Assembly: GCF_004365355.1 (NCBI RefSeq) | Contig: NZ_SODP01000002.1 | Span: forward strand, 1,733,846 to 1,797,845 | Direction of reading: 5' to 3' | Length of the DNA: 64,000 nucleotides | Origin: Kribbella pratensis | GTDB lineage: Bacteria > Actinomycetota > Actinomycetes > Propionibacteriales > Kribbellaceae | Shown: one piece after another, positions 35,550 through 45,501 of the stretch | Layout of the letters: every line of letters begins with the position of its first letter | Position numbering within the stretch: position 1 is the stretch's first letter | Notes under the pieces: generated by a model | Told to the model about the DNA's origin: nothing | The model's input: only the letters and a program-made list of their open reading frames with translations | Databases searched by the model: none | Made by a program: the position numbers and the translations under genes

Positions 35550-35567
35550 ACGCCCTATCCTCTCCCA
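35550..35567. promoter_or_regulatory. Overlapping divergent leaderless promoters
   Basis: Only 18 nt separate two divergent start codons. On the plus strand TATCCT (35556-35561) ends 6 nt before GTG 35568. On the minus strand GAGGAT (35562-35557) ends 7 nt before ATG 35549. The two -10 boxes share nearly the same base pairs, so only one direction can be initiated at a time. Confidence 0.5.
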
Positions 35568-35927
35568 GTGCCACGTTCCGTTCTGCACGCCGCGTATGTC
35601 GCCTGGCCCGCCGCCGTCGTGGCTATGCGCCTGCTGACGCACGTCCGCAGGCGATGCCTGATCGTCACTGGCCTGGGCTACGTGATCGCGCTCGCGCTGG
35701 CGACGACCGCCACGCCGGCGTCGGTCGCCGTCCCGTTGGGACTGTTCGTCGGCGGGCTGGTCGCCGTGGGCGGTTGCCTGGCGACGGCGCGTGGGGTGAC
35801 GTTCACAGTCGATCAGGACACGACTTATTGGCAGTACGACGGGAAGATTCCGGTGGGCGACCGCCTCGTGGAGGTCCTGGGTGTACTGGTCGGCATCGTC
35901 GGACTCGTGGCGATGCCGTGGGACTGA
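35568..35927 (+). CDS. Small integral membrane protein of unknown function
   Basis: About 119 residues with three or four hydrophobic helices: HAAYVAWPAAVVAMRLL, CLIVTGLGYVIALALATT, VPLGLFVGGLVAVGGCLA and EVLGVLVGIVGLVAM. Short basic loops (HVRRR) point inward. No family is recognised. The GTG start with a -10 box 6 nt upstream suggests a leaderless mRNA. A much longer reading on this strand is only the antisense of the SDR gene. Confidence 0.6.
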   Translation: MPRSVLHAAYVAWPAAVVAMRLLTHVRRRCLIVTGLGYVIALALATTATPASVAVPLGLFVGGLVAVGGCLATARGVTFTVDQDTTYWQYDGKIPVGDRLVEVLGVLVGIVGLVAMPWD

Positions 35928-35977
35928 ACGCGCCGTGTGTGGGGTCGTTGGTCCGGGGCCGGCGGTAGATTCGATGG

Positions 35978-36517
35978 ATGGGATACGCGCTCGGGGAGCT
36001 GGGGCTGCGGCGGTGGCGGACCGGTGATGCGTTGCGGCTGGCCGCGGCGCATGCGGATCCTGAGATGGTGAGCCAGGGCGGGATCGTGGATCGGGCGTCC
36101 GCGGTCGACTGGATCGGGCGGGTCGCGGACCTGGACAACGGGCACGTGTACGCCGTGGTCGACGCCGACGATCACCCGATCGGCTGCGTCGGGGTGACCA
36201 ATATCGACCGGCATCGGGTCGGCTGGACCTGGTACTGGACGCTCGCCGACGTGCGCGGCCACGGTGTCGCCCGGGACGCCCTCCGCGCGCTGGCCGGCTG
36301 GGCGCACGAGCACGCCGGGCTGTACCGGCTCGAGCTTGGTCACCAGTTGAACAATCCGGCATCCTGCACGGTCGCCGCCCGAGCCGGCTTCCTGTCCGAA
36401 GGCATCGAACGCCAACGCCTCGCCTTCGACGGCGCGCGGTACGACGTGGAGCGCCACGCCCGCCTCGTCACCGACCCGCTCACGCCACCAGCCCGCCCCG
36501 TCCACATCACCGACTAA
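35978..36517 (+). CDS. GNAT family N-acetyltransferase (RimJ/RimL-like)
   Basis: 179 residues. LRRWRTGDALRLAAAHADPEM is the family start, WYWTLADVRGHGVARDALRALAGWAHE is acetyl-CoA motif A, and RLELGHQLNNPASCTVAARAGFLSEGIERQ is the RimJ/L signature. It probably acetylates a protein N-terminus or an amine. TAGATT lies 6 nt before the ATG with no ribosome-binding site, another leaderless start. Confidence 0.88.
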   Translation: MGYALGELGLRRWRTGDALRLAAAHADPEMVSQGGIVDRASAVDWIGRVADLDNGHVYAVVDADDHPIGCVGVTNIDRHRVGWTWYWTLADVRGHGVARDALRALAGWAHEHAGLYRLELGHQLNNPASCTVAARAGFLSEGIERQRLAFDGARYDVERHARLVTDPLTPPARPVHITD

Positions 36518-36561
36518 CTACACGCCACCCCGCCCCGCCCGCACGCGCCACAACTGCCGGG

Positions 36562-36662
36562 ACTGGAACGTCTCAGGGGTCAACCCCGCAGTTGGTCGGT
36601 TCGGCCGCCAGATTCTGAGGGGCCAACCGACCATGTCCGGGGTTGACCCCTGAGACGTCCCG
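36562..36662. repeat. Palindromic repeat element, copy A (intergenic)
   Basis: Outer arms of 20 bp are perfectly inverted (36568-36587 with 36639-36658, core CAGGGGTCAACCCC and GGGGTTGACCCCTG). Inner arms GGTCGGTT and AACCGACC pair as well, giving a cruciform-capable unit of about 95 bp. The same central sequence (GGTTCG, AGATTC, GGGGCCAACC, ACC, then GGGG-T-ACCCC-GAGA) recurs at 39462-39546 inside glxK. Here it lies between convergent genes and may also end transcription. Confidence 0.75.
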
Positions 36663-36693
36663 AAGGCCGGACGCGTGGGGGAGGTCGGGGGGG

Positions 36694-37509
36694 TCAGAGG
36701 GTGAGTTTGGGGTGGCGGTTGACGTCCTTGTAGAGCAGGTAGCGGAAGCGTCCCGGACCACCGGCGTAACAGGCCTGCGGACAGAATGCGCGGAGCCACA
36801 TGAAGTCGCCCTCCTGCACCTCGACCCAGTCCTTGTTCAGCAGGTAGACCGCCTTCCCCTCCAGCACATACAGGCCGTGCTCCATCACATGCGTCTCCGG
36901 GAACGGGATCACCCCGCCCGGCTCGAAGCTGACGATGTTGACGTGCATGTCGTGCCGTACGTCGTCCGGGTCCGCGAACCGCTGCGTCTTCCAGCGTCCC
37001 TCGGTGCCCGGCATCTCGCGGCCCTCGACCTCCGCCTCGTTGGTGACGAACGCCGGGGGTACGTCGATCCCGTCGATCCGCTCGTACGCCTTCCGCACCA
37101 GGTGGAACGTCGCGACCGCCTCGCTCGTGTTCCGCACCGTCCAGTCGCCGCCCGGCGGCAGGTAGGCGTACCCACCTTCGGTCAGCGTGTGCTTCTCCCC
37201 GGCGACCGTCAGCACAATGTTGCCTGAGACAACGAACAGCACGGCCTCGGCGGCCGGGTCGGTCTCGGGCTTGTCGCTGCCACCGCCAGGCCCGACCTCG
37301 ACGATGTACTGCGAGAACGTCTCCGCGAACCCGGACAGCGGACGGGCGATCACCCACAACCGCGTGTCGTCCCAGAACGGCAGCCGGCTGGTGACGATGT
37401 CCCGCATCGTGCCGCGCGGCAGGACGGCGTACGCCTCGGTGAAGACCGCGCGGTCGGTGGTGAGGTCGGTCTGCGCGGGCAGCCCGCCTTTCGGGGCGTA
37501 GTAGCTCAT
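36694..37509 (-). CDS. allE: (S)-ureidoglycine aminohydrolase
   Basis: 271 residues of a bicupin. It releases ammonia from ureidoglycine to give ureidoglycolate, the step after allantoate hydrolysis. The N-terminal cupin includes [23 protein letters not shown]. The C-terminal, metal-binding cupin has [27 protein letters not shown] with the Glu/His ligand set and a final [15 protein letters not shown]. The start overlaps the allB stop by ATGA (37506-37509). It is the last gene of the hyi-led operon. Confidence 0.92.
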   Translation of the reverse strand: MSYYAPKGGLPAQTDLTTDRAVFTEAYAVLPRGTMRDIVTSRLPFWDDTRLWVIARPLSGFAETFSQYIVEVGPGGGSDKPETDPAAEAVLFVVSGNIVLTVAGEKHTLTEGGYAYLPPGGDWTVRNTSEAVATFHLVRKAYERIDGIDVPPAFVTNEAEVEGREMPGTEGRWKTQRFADPDDVRHDMHVNIVSFEPGGVIPFPETHVMEHGLYVLEGKAVYLLNKDWVEVQEGDFMWLRAFCPQACYAGGPGRFRYLLYKDVNRHPKLTL

Positions 37510-38846
37510 CGTTCTCCTCGGGTCAGCAGGCGTCCGAGCGGGTCGACGGCGATGTCGACGAGCCGGCCGCGGAGCCAGGTACTCCGGACGACGCCGGTCA
37601 GTGTGCGTCCGTCGTACGGCGTGATGGCGTTCTTGTGCTGGAGCTGCGTCGCGTCGACGGTGAAGCCCTCGTCCGGGGCGAGCACGCAGAAGTCGGCGTC
37701 GTACCCGACCTCGACGGCGCCCTTGGTGGTCAGGCCCGTCTGCCTGGCGGGGGCGGCGGACATCCAGCGGACGACGTCCGAGAGAGTGAACGCGCGGCGG
37801 CGGGCCTCGGTCCAGACGGCAGGCAGGCCGAGCTGGAGTGACGCGATCCCGCCCCAGGCGGTGCCGAAGTCGCCGGTATCGAGGTGCTTGAGGTCGATCG
37901 TCGACGGCGAGTGATCGGAGACGACCAAGTCGATCGTGCCGTCGCGCAGACCGTCCCAGAGGAGCTCGCGGTTGGCGGCCTCACGGATCGGCGGGCAGCA
38001 CTTGTACTGCGTGCCGCCGTCGGGGATGTCCTCGGCGGTGAAGCTCAGGTAATGCGGGCAGGTCTCCGCGGTGATCCGTACGCCGTCCGCGCGGGCCTTC
38101 GCGAGCAGCGGAAGGACCTCGGCACTGGACACGTGCAGGATATGGACGCGGCAGCCGGTCTCGCGGGCCAGGTCGATGACACCCGCGACGGCCTCGTTCT
38201 CGGCTGCGCGCGGGCGGGAGTTGAGGAAGTCCAGGTAGCTCGCGCCGTTCGGCGGGACGGCTTCGTCGATGCGGTGGGCGTCCTCGGCGTGCACGATGAG
38301 CAGACCGTCGAAGCTGCTGATCTCACGCATCGCGGCCTCGAGCTGTGCGTGATCGAGCGGCGGGAACTCGTCGACGCCCGAGTGCAGCAGGAAGCACTTG
38401 TAGCCGAACACGCCGGCCTTGTGGAGTGGGCGCAGGTCGGGGACGTTGCCCGGGATCGCGCCGCCCCAGAATCCGACGTCGACGTACGCCTGGGTCTCGG
38501 CGGTTTTGCGTTTGAGCCTGAGCGCCGGCACGTCGCAGGTCGGCGGGATGCTGTTGAGCGGCATGTCGATGATCGTGGTGACACCGCCGCGGGCCGCTGC
38601 CTTGGTCGCTGACGTGAAGCCTTCCCAGTCGGTCCGGCCGGGGTCGTTCACGTGGACGTGGGAGTCGACGAGGCCCGGGAGCAGTACTTCGTCGTCGCTG
38701 AGGCGTACGTCGGCGGCCGCCCGGAGGTCGGCGTCGTACGGCGCGATCGCCACGATGCGCCCGTCTCGTACTCCGATCGCACCCGGCTGCTCGCCCGCGG
38801 GGCGCACGACTCGCCGGGCCCGGATGACCAGATCAAGAGCGTTCAT
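37506..38846 (-). CDS. allB: Allantoinase
   Basis: About 446 residues of a cyclic amidohydrolase opening allantoin to allantoate. Binuclear metal ligands are clear: [10 protein letters not shown] (HxH), the carboxylated lysine in [11 protein letters not shown], further His in IVHAEDAH and ILHVSSAE, and the Asp of VVSDHSPST. The ATG at 38846 has GAGAGGG 5-10 nt upstream; the earlier in-frame reading adds 19 unrelated residues. It follows glxK by 22 nt and is coupled to allE. Confidence 0.95.
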   Translation of the reverse strand: MNALDLVIRARRVVRPAGEQPGAIGVRDGRIVAIAPYDADLRAAADVRLSDDEVLLPGLVDSHVHVNDPGRTDWEGFTSATKAAARGGVTTIIDMPLNSIPPTCDVPALRLKRKTAETQAYVDVGFWGGAIPGNVPDLRPLHKAGVFGYKCFLLHSGVDEFPPLDHAQLEAAMREISSFDGLLIVHAEDAHRIDEAVPPNGASYLDFLNSRPRAAENEAVAGVIDLARETGCRVHILHVSSAEVLPLLAKARADGVRITAETCPHYLSFTAEDIPDGGTQYKCCPPIREAANRELLWDGLRDGTIDLVVSDHSPSTIDLKHLDTGDFGTAWGGIASLQLGLPAVWTEARRRAFTLSDVVRWMSAAPARQTGLTTKGAVEVGYDADFCVLAPDEGFTVDATQLQHKNAITPYDGRTLTGVVRSTWLRGRLVDIAVDPLGRLLTRGER

Positions 38847-38868
38847 GCGATCCCTCTCTCCCTTCTCG

Positions 38869-40170
38869 TCATCGTAGGTGCTCGACCGCGATCCGTTCGC
38901 CAAGCTGTTCGAGCAACGGTTTGGGCTCGGCGATGCACCGCTGGACGTCCGGCTCGAGCTCGGTGAGCGCGTACGCCGCTCGGACGCCGGCTTCCTGTAG
39001 CTGGTTCGACGCCAGCCGGTTGATGCCGCATACCGCGACCACCGGGATGCCGGCCGCCTTCGCGGCTACTCCAGCCACGGCCTTCCCGTGCAGGGTCTGT
39101 TCGTCGAGCGCCCCTTCGCCGGTGATCACGAGGTCGGCACCGGCAAGCTGCTCGTCGAACCCGACCATCTCCAGCACCAGCTCGATCCCCGGCCGAAGCT
39201 CCGCGTCCAGCAGCGCGAGAGCCGCGAAGCCGACCCCGCCCGCGGCTCCAGCACCCGGCACATCCCGCAGATCCCGCCCGGTCAGCTCGGCCACCTGGTC
39301 GGCCCACGCGCTGAGCCTGCCGTCGAGCTCGACCACTTGCGCCGGCGTGGCACCCTTCTGCGGTCCATAAACCACCGCCGCACCCCGGGCTCCCGTCAGC
39401 GGATTGTCCACATCACAAGCCACCACCACCCGCACCCCGCGCAGCCGATCCCGCAGGGCGAGGGTTGACCCCTGAGATGGCGGGTTCGCACCCGAGATTC
39501 CGGGGGGCCAACCCACCAGCTGAGGGGTCACCCCCGGAGATTGCGACATGCCGGCGATGAGGCCGGCGCCGCCGTCGGTGGAGGCGCTGCCGCCGATGCC
39601 GAGGATGATGCGGGTGCAGCCGGCGGCGACGGCTGCGGCGATCAGTTCGCCGGTGCCGTACGACGTGGCTGTCAGCGGAGCTGGAACGCCGCCGGGGAGC
39701 CGTACGAGGCCGGAGACGTCCGCGAGTTCAACCACCGCGGTGTCGCCCCGGCGGGCGTAGCCGGACTTCACCGGCTCACCCGTGGGGCCCGAGGCAACAA
39801 CCGGCACCAACTCGTACCCGGCGCCGACAGCGGCGGCAAGAGTCCCGTCGCCACCATCAGCCACCGGGACGGAGACCACGGTCGCGTCGGGGTGAACTCG
39901 CCGCACGCCGGCACCAACCGCGGCCGCCACCTCCGAACTCGTCAAAGTCCCCTTGAACTTGTCAGAGGCAACCACCACCCGAAACCCCGCCCCTCGCTCC
40001 GCTCGGGGCGGGGGGATTGGGCGGGCGTCCCGCATCCGGGGTGAGGGGATTGAGCGGCCGTCCCCCGCCCGGGCCGAGGGATCGGGGCGGACCGCGGCAC
40101 CCGCCGGCCCACGGGTGCCGTCCCACTCCCCTAGCGCGGGGACGGGGCCGGGGCGAGTTGGGTCGGTCAT
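38869..40170 (-). CDS. glxK: Glycerate 2-kinase carrying a repeat-derived insertion
   Basis: About 433 residues. The enzyme phosphorylates D-glycerate from the glyoxylate salvage. Core motifs: [19 protein letters not shown] (about 65-83), [36 protein letters not shown] and [18 protein letters not shown]. Two oddities: about 64 Pro/Arg/Gly-rich residues precede the usual N-terminus, and residues about 209-236 ([19 protein letters not shown] and on) derive from a palindromic repeat that replaces the variable segment family members have after STDGGAG. TGATG overlap with gcl sets the start. Activity cannot be assumed. Confidence 0.88.
   Translation of the reverse strand: MTDPTRPGPVPALGEWDGTRGPAGAAVRPDPSARAGDGRSIPSPRMRDARPIPPPRAERGAGFRVVVASDKFKGTLTSSEVAAAVGAGVRRVHPDATVVSVPVADGGDGTLAAAVGAGYELVPVVASGPTGEPVKSGYARRGDTAVVELADVSGLVRLPGGVPAPLTATSYGTGELIAAAVAAGCTRIILGIGGSASTDGGAGLIAGMSQSPGVTPQLVGWPPGISGANPPSQGSTLALRDRLRGVRVVVACDVDNPLTGARGAAVVYGPQKGATPAQVVELDGRLSAWADQVAELTGRDLRDVPGAGAAGGVGFAALALLDAELRPGIELVLEMVGFDEQLAGADLVITGEGALDEQTLHGKAVAGVAAKAAGIPVVAVCGINRLASNQLQEAGVRAAYALTELEPDVQRCIAEPKPLLEQLGERIAVEHLR
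39462..39546. repeat. Palindromic repeat element, copy B (in frame inside glxK)
   Basis: This copy shares its centre and right side with the intergenic copy at 36562-36662 and keeps GGGTTGACCCCTGAGA on the left. It is an open frame in glxK, adding about 28 residues. The other copy read on the same strand gives a similar peptide (SQGSTPDMVGWPL against [15 protein letters not shown]), showing a common origin. Confidence 0.75.
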
Positions 40171-41945
40171 CAGTCGAGGAGGGCCAGTGCTGTTGGCGCG
40201 TCTTCGGGGGAGATGGCCAGGTCTTCGAATTCGATGATGTTGTCGATCTCGACGCCCATGGAGACGTTGGTGACGCGCTCCAGGATGACCTCGACGACGA
40301 TCGGGACCCGGTGCTCGACCATCAGCTTCTTCGCCTGCTCGAGGACCGGCAGGATCCCGTCCGGCTCGGACACCCGAAGTGCCTTGCAACCAAGGCCTTC
40401 CGCGACCTTCACGTGGTCGACGCCGTACCCGTCGACCTCCGGGCTGTTGATGTTGTCGAACGCCAGCTGCACGCAGTAGTCCATGTCGAAGTTCCGCTGC
40501 GCCTGCCGGATCAGCCCGAGGTAGGAGTTGTTCACGACCACGTGGATGTACGGGATGTTGAACTGCGCCCCGACCGCCAGCTCCTCGATCAGGAACTGGA
40601 AGTCGTAGTCGCCCGACAACGCCACCACCGTGCTCTCCGGGTCCGCGACCGCAACCCCAAGCGTCGCCGGCACGGTCCAGCCGAGCGGCCCGGCCTGGCC
40701 CGCGTTGATCCAGTGCCGCGGACGGTACACGTGCAGCATCTGCGCGGCCTGGATCTGCGACAGCCCGATCGTGCTGACGTACCGGACGTCCGGTCCGAAC
40801 GCGCGGTTCATCTCCTCGTACACCCGCTGCGGCTTGATCGGCGTGTTCTCGAAGTGCGTCTTCCGCTGCAACGCCGTACGACGTTCGCGGCATTCGGCGG
40901 CCCAGGCGTTACGGTCAGCCAGCCTGCCGTCGGCGGCCCACTCGCGCGCCACCTCGACGAACACCTGCAGTGCGGCGCGGGCGTCCGACACGACCGAGTA
41001 GTCAGGCGCGAACACCCGCCCGATCTGCGTCGGCTCGATGTCGACGTGGATGAACTTCCGCTCACCGCGATACACATCCAGCCCGCCCGTGTGCCGGTTC
41101 GCCCACCGGTTGCCGATTCCGAGCACGACGTCGGACGCCAGCATCGTGGCGTTCCCGTACCGGTGCGAGGTCTGCAACCCGACCATTCCGGCACTCAGCG
41201 GGTGGTCGTCGGCGATCGAACCCCATCCCATCAGCGTCGGTACGACGGGAATGCCCGTCAGCTCGGCGAACTCCACCAGCAGATCGCTCGCGTCCGCGTT
41301 GATCACGCCGCCACCGGCAACGATCAGCGGCTGAGCGGCAGCGCCGAGCATCTGGAGCACCCGCTCCGCCTGCGCCCGGGTGGCCGCAGGACGCGACACC
41401 GGAAGCGGCTCGTACGTGTCGATGTCGAAATCGATCTCCGCAAGCTGTACGTCGAGCGGCAGGTCGATCAGCACCGGACCCGGACGGCCTTCGCGCATCA
41501 CCTGGAACGCCTTCTGGAACGTGCCCGGCACCTGCGCGGCCTCCATCACCGTGACCGCCCACTTCGCGACCGGCTTGGCGATCGACGAGATGTCGACGGC
41601 CTGGAAGTCCTCCTTGTGCAGCTTGGCGACCGGCGCTTGGCCGGTGATGCACAGGATCGGGATCGAGTCCGCCGCCGCGGAGTACAGGCCGGTGATCATG
41701 TCGGTTCCGGCCGGGCCCGACGTACCGATGCAGACGCCGATGTTGCCGGCGCGGGCCCGGGTGTAGCCCTCGGCCATGTGCGAGGCGGCCTCGACGTGGC
41801 GGGCAAGGACGTGCTTGATCCCGCCGTGGGCACGCATCGCGCTGTAGAACGGGTTGATCGCCGCGCCGGGCAACCCGAACGCCTGCGTCGACCCCTCCTT
41901 CTCCAGGATCAGTACTGCGGCGTCAACCGCGCGCATGCGGGCCAT
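40170..41945 (-). CDS. gcl: Glyoxylate carboligase
   Basis: 591 residues of a thiamine-diphosphate enzyme that joins two glyoxylates into tartronate semialdehyde with loss of CO2. It tracks the E. coli enzyme closely: [17 protein letters not shown] carries Val51 in place of the glutamate found in other ThDP enzymes, a hallmark of Gcl. [17 protein letters not shown] and [17 protein letters not shown] follow. The C-terminal cofactor motif is [35 protein letters not shown]. It is coupled to glxR and glxK by single-base TGATG overlaps. Confidence 0.97.
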   Translation of the reverse strand: MARMRAVDAAVLILEKEGSTQAFGLPGAAINPFYSAMRAHGGIKHVLARHVEAASHMAEGYTRARAGNIGVCIGTSGPAGTDMITGLYSAAADSIPILCITGQAPVAKLHKEDFQAVDISSIAKPVAKWAVTVMEAAQVPGTFQKAFQVMREGRPGPVLIDLPLDVQLAEIDFDIDTYEPLPVSRPAATRAQAERVLQMLGAAAQPLIVAGGGVINADASDLLVEFAELTGIPVVPTLMGWGSIADDHPLSAGMVGLQTSHRYGNATMLASDVVLGIGNRWANRHTGGLDVYRGERKFIHVDIEPTQIGRVFAPDYSVVSDARAALQVFVEVAREWAADGRLADRNAWAAECRERRTALQRKTHFENTPIKPQRVYEEMNRAFGPDVRYVSTIGLSQIQAAQMLHVYRPRHWINAGQAGPLGWTVPATLGVAVADPESTVVALSGDYDFQFLIEELAVGAQFNIPYIHVVVNNSYLGLIRQAQRNFDMDYCVQLAFDNINSPEVDGYGVDHVKVAEGLGCKALRVSEPDGILPVLEQAKKLMVEHRVPIVVEVILERVTNVSMGVEIDNIIEFEDLAISPEDAPTALALLD

Positions 41946-42829
41946 CAGCCGATCTCCTTCCCGGACAGCCGCTCGACGCCACGCAGCAGAGCCGAATGGT
42001 CGAGGCCACCGTCACCGTTCGCCCGCGCCGACGCGACGAGCTGCGCCACCAGAGCACCGAGCGGTACGACGACACCCGCCTCGCGCGCGGCCGCCGTGAC
42101 GATGCCCATGTCCTTGTGGTGCAGGTCGATCCGGAACCCGGGCTGGAAGGAGCGCGACAGCATGTTCTCCTTCTTCTGGTTCAGTACGGTCGAACCGGCG
42201 AGACCACCACCGAGGACCTCGAGCGCCGCCTTGGTGTCGACGCCGTACGCCTCCAGGAAGACAACAGCCTCGGCGACTGCCTGGATGTTCGCGGCGACAA
42301 TCAGCTGGTTCGCGGCCTTCACCGTCTGCCCCGAACCACTCGGGCCGACGTGGACGACGGTCTTGCCGACCACGTCGAACAGCGGCTTGGCCTTCGCGAA
42401 GTCGTCTGCGTCACCACCGACCATGATCGACAAGGCGGCGTTCTTGGCACCTGCCTCGCCGCCGGACACCGGGGCGTCGAGCAGGTGGAAGCCGAGCGCC
42501 CGCGCCCGTTCGGCGAGCTGCTGCGTGACGTCCGGCCGGATGCTGGAGAAGTCGATGATCAGCGTGCCGGTCTCGGCCAGCTGGAAGACTCCGTCCTCAC
42601 CCTCGAGCACGTCCTGGACGTCCGGCGAGTCGGGCACCATCACGCAGATCACGTCGGCGCCCTTGACCGCGTCGGCGAGCGAGGTCGCGGCCCGGCCGCC
42701 GGCGGCGACCAGGTCCTGGGCCCGCTCCGGGCTGCGGTCCAGCCCGGCCACGGTGTGGCCGGCGTTCGCGAGGTGGACGGCCATCGGGTTGCCCATGATG
42801 CCGAGGCCGATGAAGGCGATATTCGTCAT
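41945..42829 (-). CDS. glxR: 2-hydroxy-3-oxopropionate (tartronate semialdehyde) reductase
   Basis: 294 residues of the beta-hydroxyacid dehydrogenase family. The NAD(P) loop is [20 protein letters not shown] at the N-terminus; the substrate motif is [15 protein letters not shown], and the catalytic lysine lies in [12 protein letters not shown]. It reduces the Gcl product to glycerate. Its stop shares bases with the gcl start (TGATG), and hyi ends 18 nt upstream. Confidence 0.95.
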   Translation of the reverse strand: MTNIAFIGLGIMGNPMAVHLANAGHTVAGLDRSPERAQDLVAAGGRAATSLADAVKGADVICVMVPDSPDVQDVLEGEDGVFQLAETGTLIIDFSSIRPDVTQQLAERARALGFHLLDAPVSGGEAGAKNAALSIMVGGDADDFAKAKPLFDVVGKTVVHVGPSGSGQTVKAANQLIVAANIQAVAEAVVFLEAYGVDTKAALEVLGGGLAGSTVLNQKKENMLSRSFQPGFRIDLHHKDMGIVTAAAREAGVVVPLGALVAQLVASARANGDGGLDHSALLRGVERLSGKEIG

Positions 42830-42847
42830 TTCACGTCTCCTAGATGG

Positions 42848-43660
42848 TCAGCGGCGCTCGAACGGCAGCCAGCCGAAGCTTTCGTCTGAGGTGGTGGACG
42901 GCTTGTACTCGAGTCCGACCCAGCCGGAGTAGCCGTTCGCCTCGAGGGCGGTCAGCTGCTGGTCGAGCGGGAGCGTGCCGGTGCCGGGCTCGTTGCGCCC
43001 GGGCGCGTCGGCTATCTGCACGTGGGCGACCCAGTCGGTGCTGTCGGCGATCACCTTGCTCACGTCGTCGCCGTTGACCGCGAGGTGGTAGAGGTCGGCG
43101 AGCAGGCCGACGTTCGGTACGTCGTACGCCGTCTGGACGCGGTCGATCACGGCGAGGGCGTCGGCGGCCGTCTTGAGCGGATACCGCTCTGCGCCGCTGA
43201 CCGGCTCGACCAGGATCGTGGCGCCGATCCGCGCCGCGGCCCGAGCGGCGAGGGCGAGGTTCTCGACCGCGAGGTCGTCCTGCTCCTGCTCGCTGCTGCC
43301 GTCGACGCGGTTGCCGTACAGCGCGTTGAAGCCCGGGGTGCCGAGTCGCTCACCGATGCCGACGGTGACGTCGACGTTGTCGCGGAACTCGCTCGACCGC
43401 TTCGGCCAGGACACCAGCCCGCGGTCGCCGCCGGGCATGTCGCCGGCGAAGAAGTTGAGGCCGGTCAGCTGGACACCGGCATCGGTGATCGCGCCGACGA
43501 ACGCGTCGACCTGCCGGTCCGGCGGGACCGCCTCGACGAACGGCCACCAGAACTCGACCGCGCTGAACCCGGCCCGCCGGGCGGCCGCCGGTCGCTCCAG
43601 CAGAGGCAACTCGGTGAAGAGCAACGAGCAGTTCACCGTGTACCGCAGTTGGTGGCTCAT
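42848..43660 (-). CDS. hyi: Hydroxypyruvate isomerase
   Basis: About 270 residues of a TIM barrel. RYTVNCSLLFTELPLLERPAAARRAGFSAVEFWWPF is the typical Hyi start, followed by FFAGDMPGGDRGLVSWP, the metal ligands ILVEPVSG (Glu), LLADLYHLAVNGD (Asp, His) and VQIADAPGRNEPGTG, and WVGLEYKPS (Glu). It interconverts hydroxypyruvate and tartronate semialdehyde. First gene of a six-gene operon (hyi-glxR-gcl-glxK-allB-allE) preceded by two TTCCG-type sites. Confidence 0.93.
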   Translation of the reverse strand: MSHQLRYTVNCSLLFTELPLLERPAAARRAGFSAVEFWWPFVEAVPPDRQVDAFVGAITDAGVQLTGLNFFAGDMPGGDRGLVSWPKRSSEFRDNVDVTVGIGERLGTPGFNALYGNRVDGSSEQEQDDLAVENLALAARAAARIGATILVEPVSGAERYPLKTAADALAVIDRVQTAYDVPNVGLLADLYHLAVNGDDVSKVIADSTDWVAHVQIADAPGRNEPGTGTLPLDQQLTALEANGYSGWVGLEYKPSTTSDESFGWLPFERR

Positions 43661-43672
43661 CCTGACTCCAAT

Positions 43673-43708
43673 TTCCGTATTGCGGAAGTTCGTTTCTGTT
43701 CTGCGAAA
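43673..43708. promoter_or_regulatory. Paired IclR-type operators upstream of hyi
   Basis: TTCCGTATTGCGGAA (43673-43687) is a palindrome with 5-bp arms; TTCTGTTCTGCGAAA (43694-43708) is a weaker copy. Their centres are 21 bp apart, the same phasing as the pairs before the DUF6986 and iclR genes. The first site ends 13 bp from the hyi ATG, suited to repression. Confidence 0.7.
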
Positions 43709-43813
43709 ACCATAGGTTGGCCTGCCCGACAGCGTCAAGGTCTGGGTTCGCGACGGCGAGGGGGTGTCTCACGTGGGCGCGCGCGTTGTACGTTCCTCTA
43801 AAGGAGGTGCGCC

Positions 43814-45346
43814 GTGCTGCTGTCCGAGCTGCTGGATGCGCCCGAACTCGGGCTGCGGTTGCTGCATTCGGCGGGCGGCGTTCTGGATCGCCCGATCGGG
43901 CGGCTGGTCACCACCGACCTCCTCGAGCCGGGCCGCTACCTGAACGGCGGCGAGGTGGTGCTGACCGGGCTGGTCTGGCGGCGAAGGCCGATGGACAGCG
44001 AGGTGTTCGTGGCCTCGATGGCGGGGCGTGGAGCGACGACGATCCTGGCCGGCAGGGCGCAGTTGGGCGACGTGCCGGCGGACCTGATGGATGCGTGCCG
44101 CCGACACGAGGTGACGCTGATCGAGGTGCCGGTCGAGATCGCGTTCGCGGACGTGACGGAGTACGTCGCGGCGGCCGGATCGGCGGAGACCGGGGCCCGG
44201 CTGTCGGCGAGTCTCGTCCGGCAGCGGCAACTGTTGTCGTCGATCGCAGCCGGGCGCAGCCTCGACGAGTTGGCGGCGCGGATCTCGGCGGAGATCGGGC
44301 ACGACTGCCGCGTCCTGACCCCGACCGGGCGCCATGTCGTACCGGGGCCGGGCGAGCTCGACGCGGCCGCGATCGACGCGGTGACCCGCAAGTTCCTGAC
44401 CGCGGATCGCACGCCTGCGGTCGCGATGACCATCGATGCGTCGTACAGCCTGTTCCCGGTCGGCTCCGGGCTGGGGAACCGCCTGACGGCGTGGGTGCTG
44501 GTGATCGAGGGCGACCACAACGAATGGTCCCGCGACCACGTCGAGGCGGTGCACGAGCTGTGCGCGATCGCGGCGCTGGACCGCGCCCGTCGCGACGAGG
44601 GCCGCCGGGCGCTCCGCCCGCTGGTCGCCGACGCACTGGCGCTGGTCGAGTCCGGCGCTCCACAAGCCGAAGTCGCGGCGCGGCTCAAGCAGGCCGGGTC
44701 GCACTCGGAGCGACCGATGGTCGTCGCGGTCGCCGAGCTCCGCGACGACGGACCGAGCGAAGTCGCACTGAGCCTGCTCGAGGACGTAGCGCTGACGGTC
44801 GGCCCGGCGGTCGTCGCGCCTGGACGCGACGGTTTGCTGGTCGGCTTCCTCCCCTACACACCGGAGCTGCCCGAGCATGTACGTCGGAGCTTCAGCCGTC
44901 TCGCTCCGGGTCTGAATCGAGGTCGGCTCGCGGTCGGAATCAGCGGCGAGACGTCGGTCGACGCACTCGCCGGCGCACTGGAAGAAGCCCGCTTTGCGCA
45001 GCGTGCAGCCGGGGCCGGGCGTGCACCGGTATCGGTGGTCACCTCGGACGAGGTCGCCTCCCACGTCCTGCTGCTCGCCACCCTGCCCGACGACGTACGG
45101 CGTACCTACACCAACCGTGTCCTCGGAGCGGTCCTCGAGCACGACCGCCGTACCCATGCCGACCTGCTCACCACGCTCCAGGCGTTCCTCGCCTGCTCGT
45201 GTTCCTGGACCCGTACCGCGGAGTCGCTGCACCTGCACGTGAACACCGTTCGCTACCGGATCGAACGCGTTGAGCAACTGACCGGTCGCGATCTGTCGAG
45301 CCTGGAGGACCGCGTCGACGTGTTCCTGGCGCTCAAATCGCTCTAG
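43814..45346 (+). CDS. pucR: PucR-family purine catabolism regulator
   Basis: 510 residues. The N-terminal PucR domain (about 1-125) starts LLSELLDAPELGLRLLHSAGG and includes VLTGLVWRR. A GGDEF-like middle region follows, and the C-terminal helix-turn-helix is WTRTAESLHLHVNTVRYRIERVEQLTGRDLSS, diagnostic of the family. PucR of Bacillus activates purine catabolism in response to allantoin-type signals. AAGGAGG lies 6 nt before the GTG start. It is divergent from hyi and directly upstream of the permease/xdh/guaD genes. Confidence 0.93.
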   Translation: MLLSELLDAPELGLRLLHSAGGVLDRPIGRLVTTDLLEPGRYLNGGEVVLTGLVWRRRPMDSEVFVASMAGRGATTILAGRAQLGDVPADLMDACRRHEVTLIEVPVEIAFADVTEYVAAAGSAETGARLSASLVRQRQLLSSIAAGRSLDELAARISAEIGHDCRVLTPTGRHVVPGPGELDAAAIDAVTRKFLTADRTPAVAMTIDASYSLFPVGSGLGNRLTAWVLVIEGDHNEWSRDHVEAVHELCAIAALDRARRDEGRRALRPLVADALALVESGAPQAEVAARLKQAGSHSERPMVVAVAELRDDGPSEVALSLLEDVALTVGPAVVAPGRDGLLVGFLPYTPELPEHVRRSFSRLAPGLNRGRLAVGISGETSVDALAGALEEARFAQRAAGAGRAPVSVVTSDEVASHVLLLATLPDDVRRTYTNRVLGAVLEHDRRTHADLLTTLQAFLACSCSWTRTAESLHLHVNTVRYRIERVEQLTGRDLSSLEDRVDVFLALKSL

Positions 45347-45362
45347 TTGTGTGATCGCACAA
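45347..45362. promoter_or_regulatory. Dyad between pucR and the purine permease
   Basis: TTGTGTGATCGCACAA is palindromic apart from the two positions next to the GATC core. It starts right at the pucR stop and lies about 140 nt before the permease start. It could be a PucR site for the permease/xdh operon or a short terminator of pucR. Confidence 0.45.
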
Positions 45363-45501
45363 AACAGGGTGTTCTCCGGTCGTTCATCTTCGGAGGTTCA
45401 CCGGGTGCAATCCGGGGCGCGGTGAGCAGATGCTCAAGGGCAGGTTCAAATCCCCCGTTCAGCCTGCACAGGCCCCACGCAGCCCGAGGAGCGTGTCCCC
45501 G

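Noticed and set aside
36562-36662. Simple rho-independent terminator
   Set aside because: It could end transcription, but the second diverged copy inside glxK shows a dispersed repeat rather than only a terminator.
45347-45362. IclR-type site before the purine permease
   Set aside because: The dyad TTGTGTGATCGCACAA does not match TTCCG-N5-CGGAA; it is listed only as a possible PucR site or terminator.
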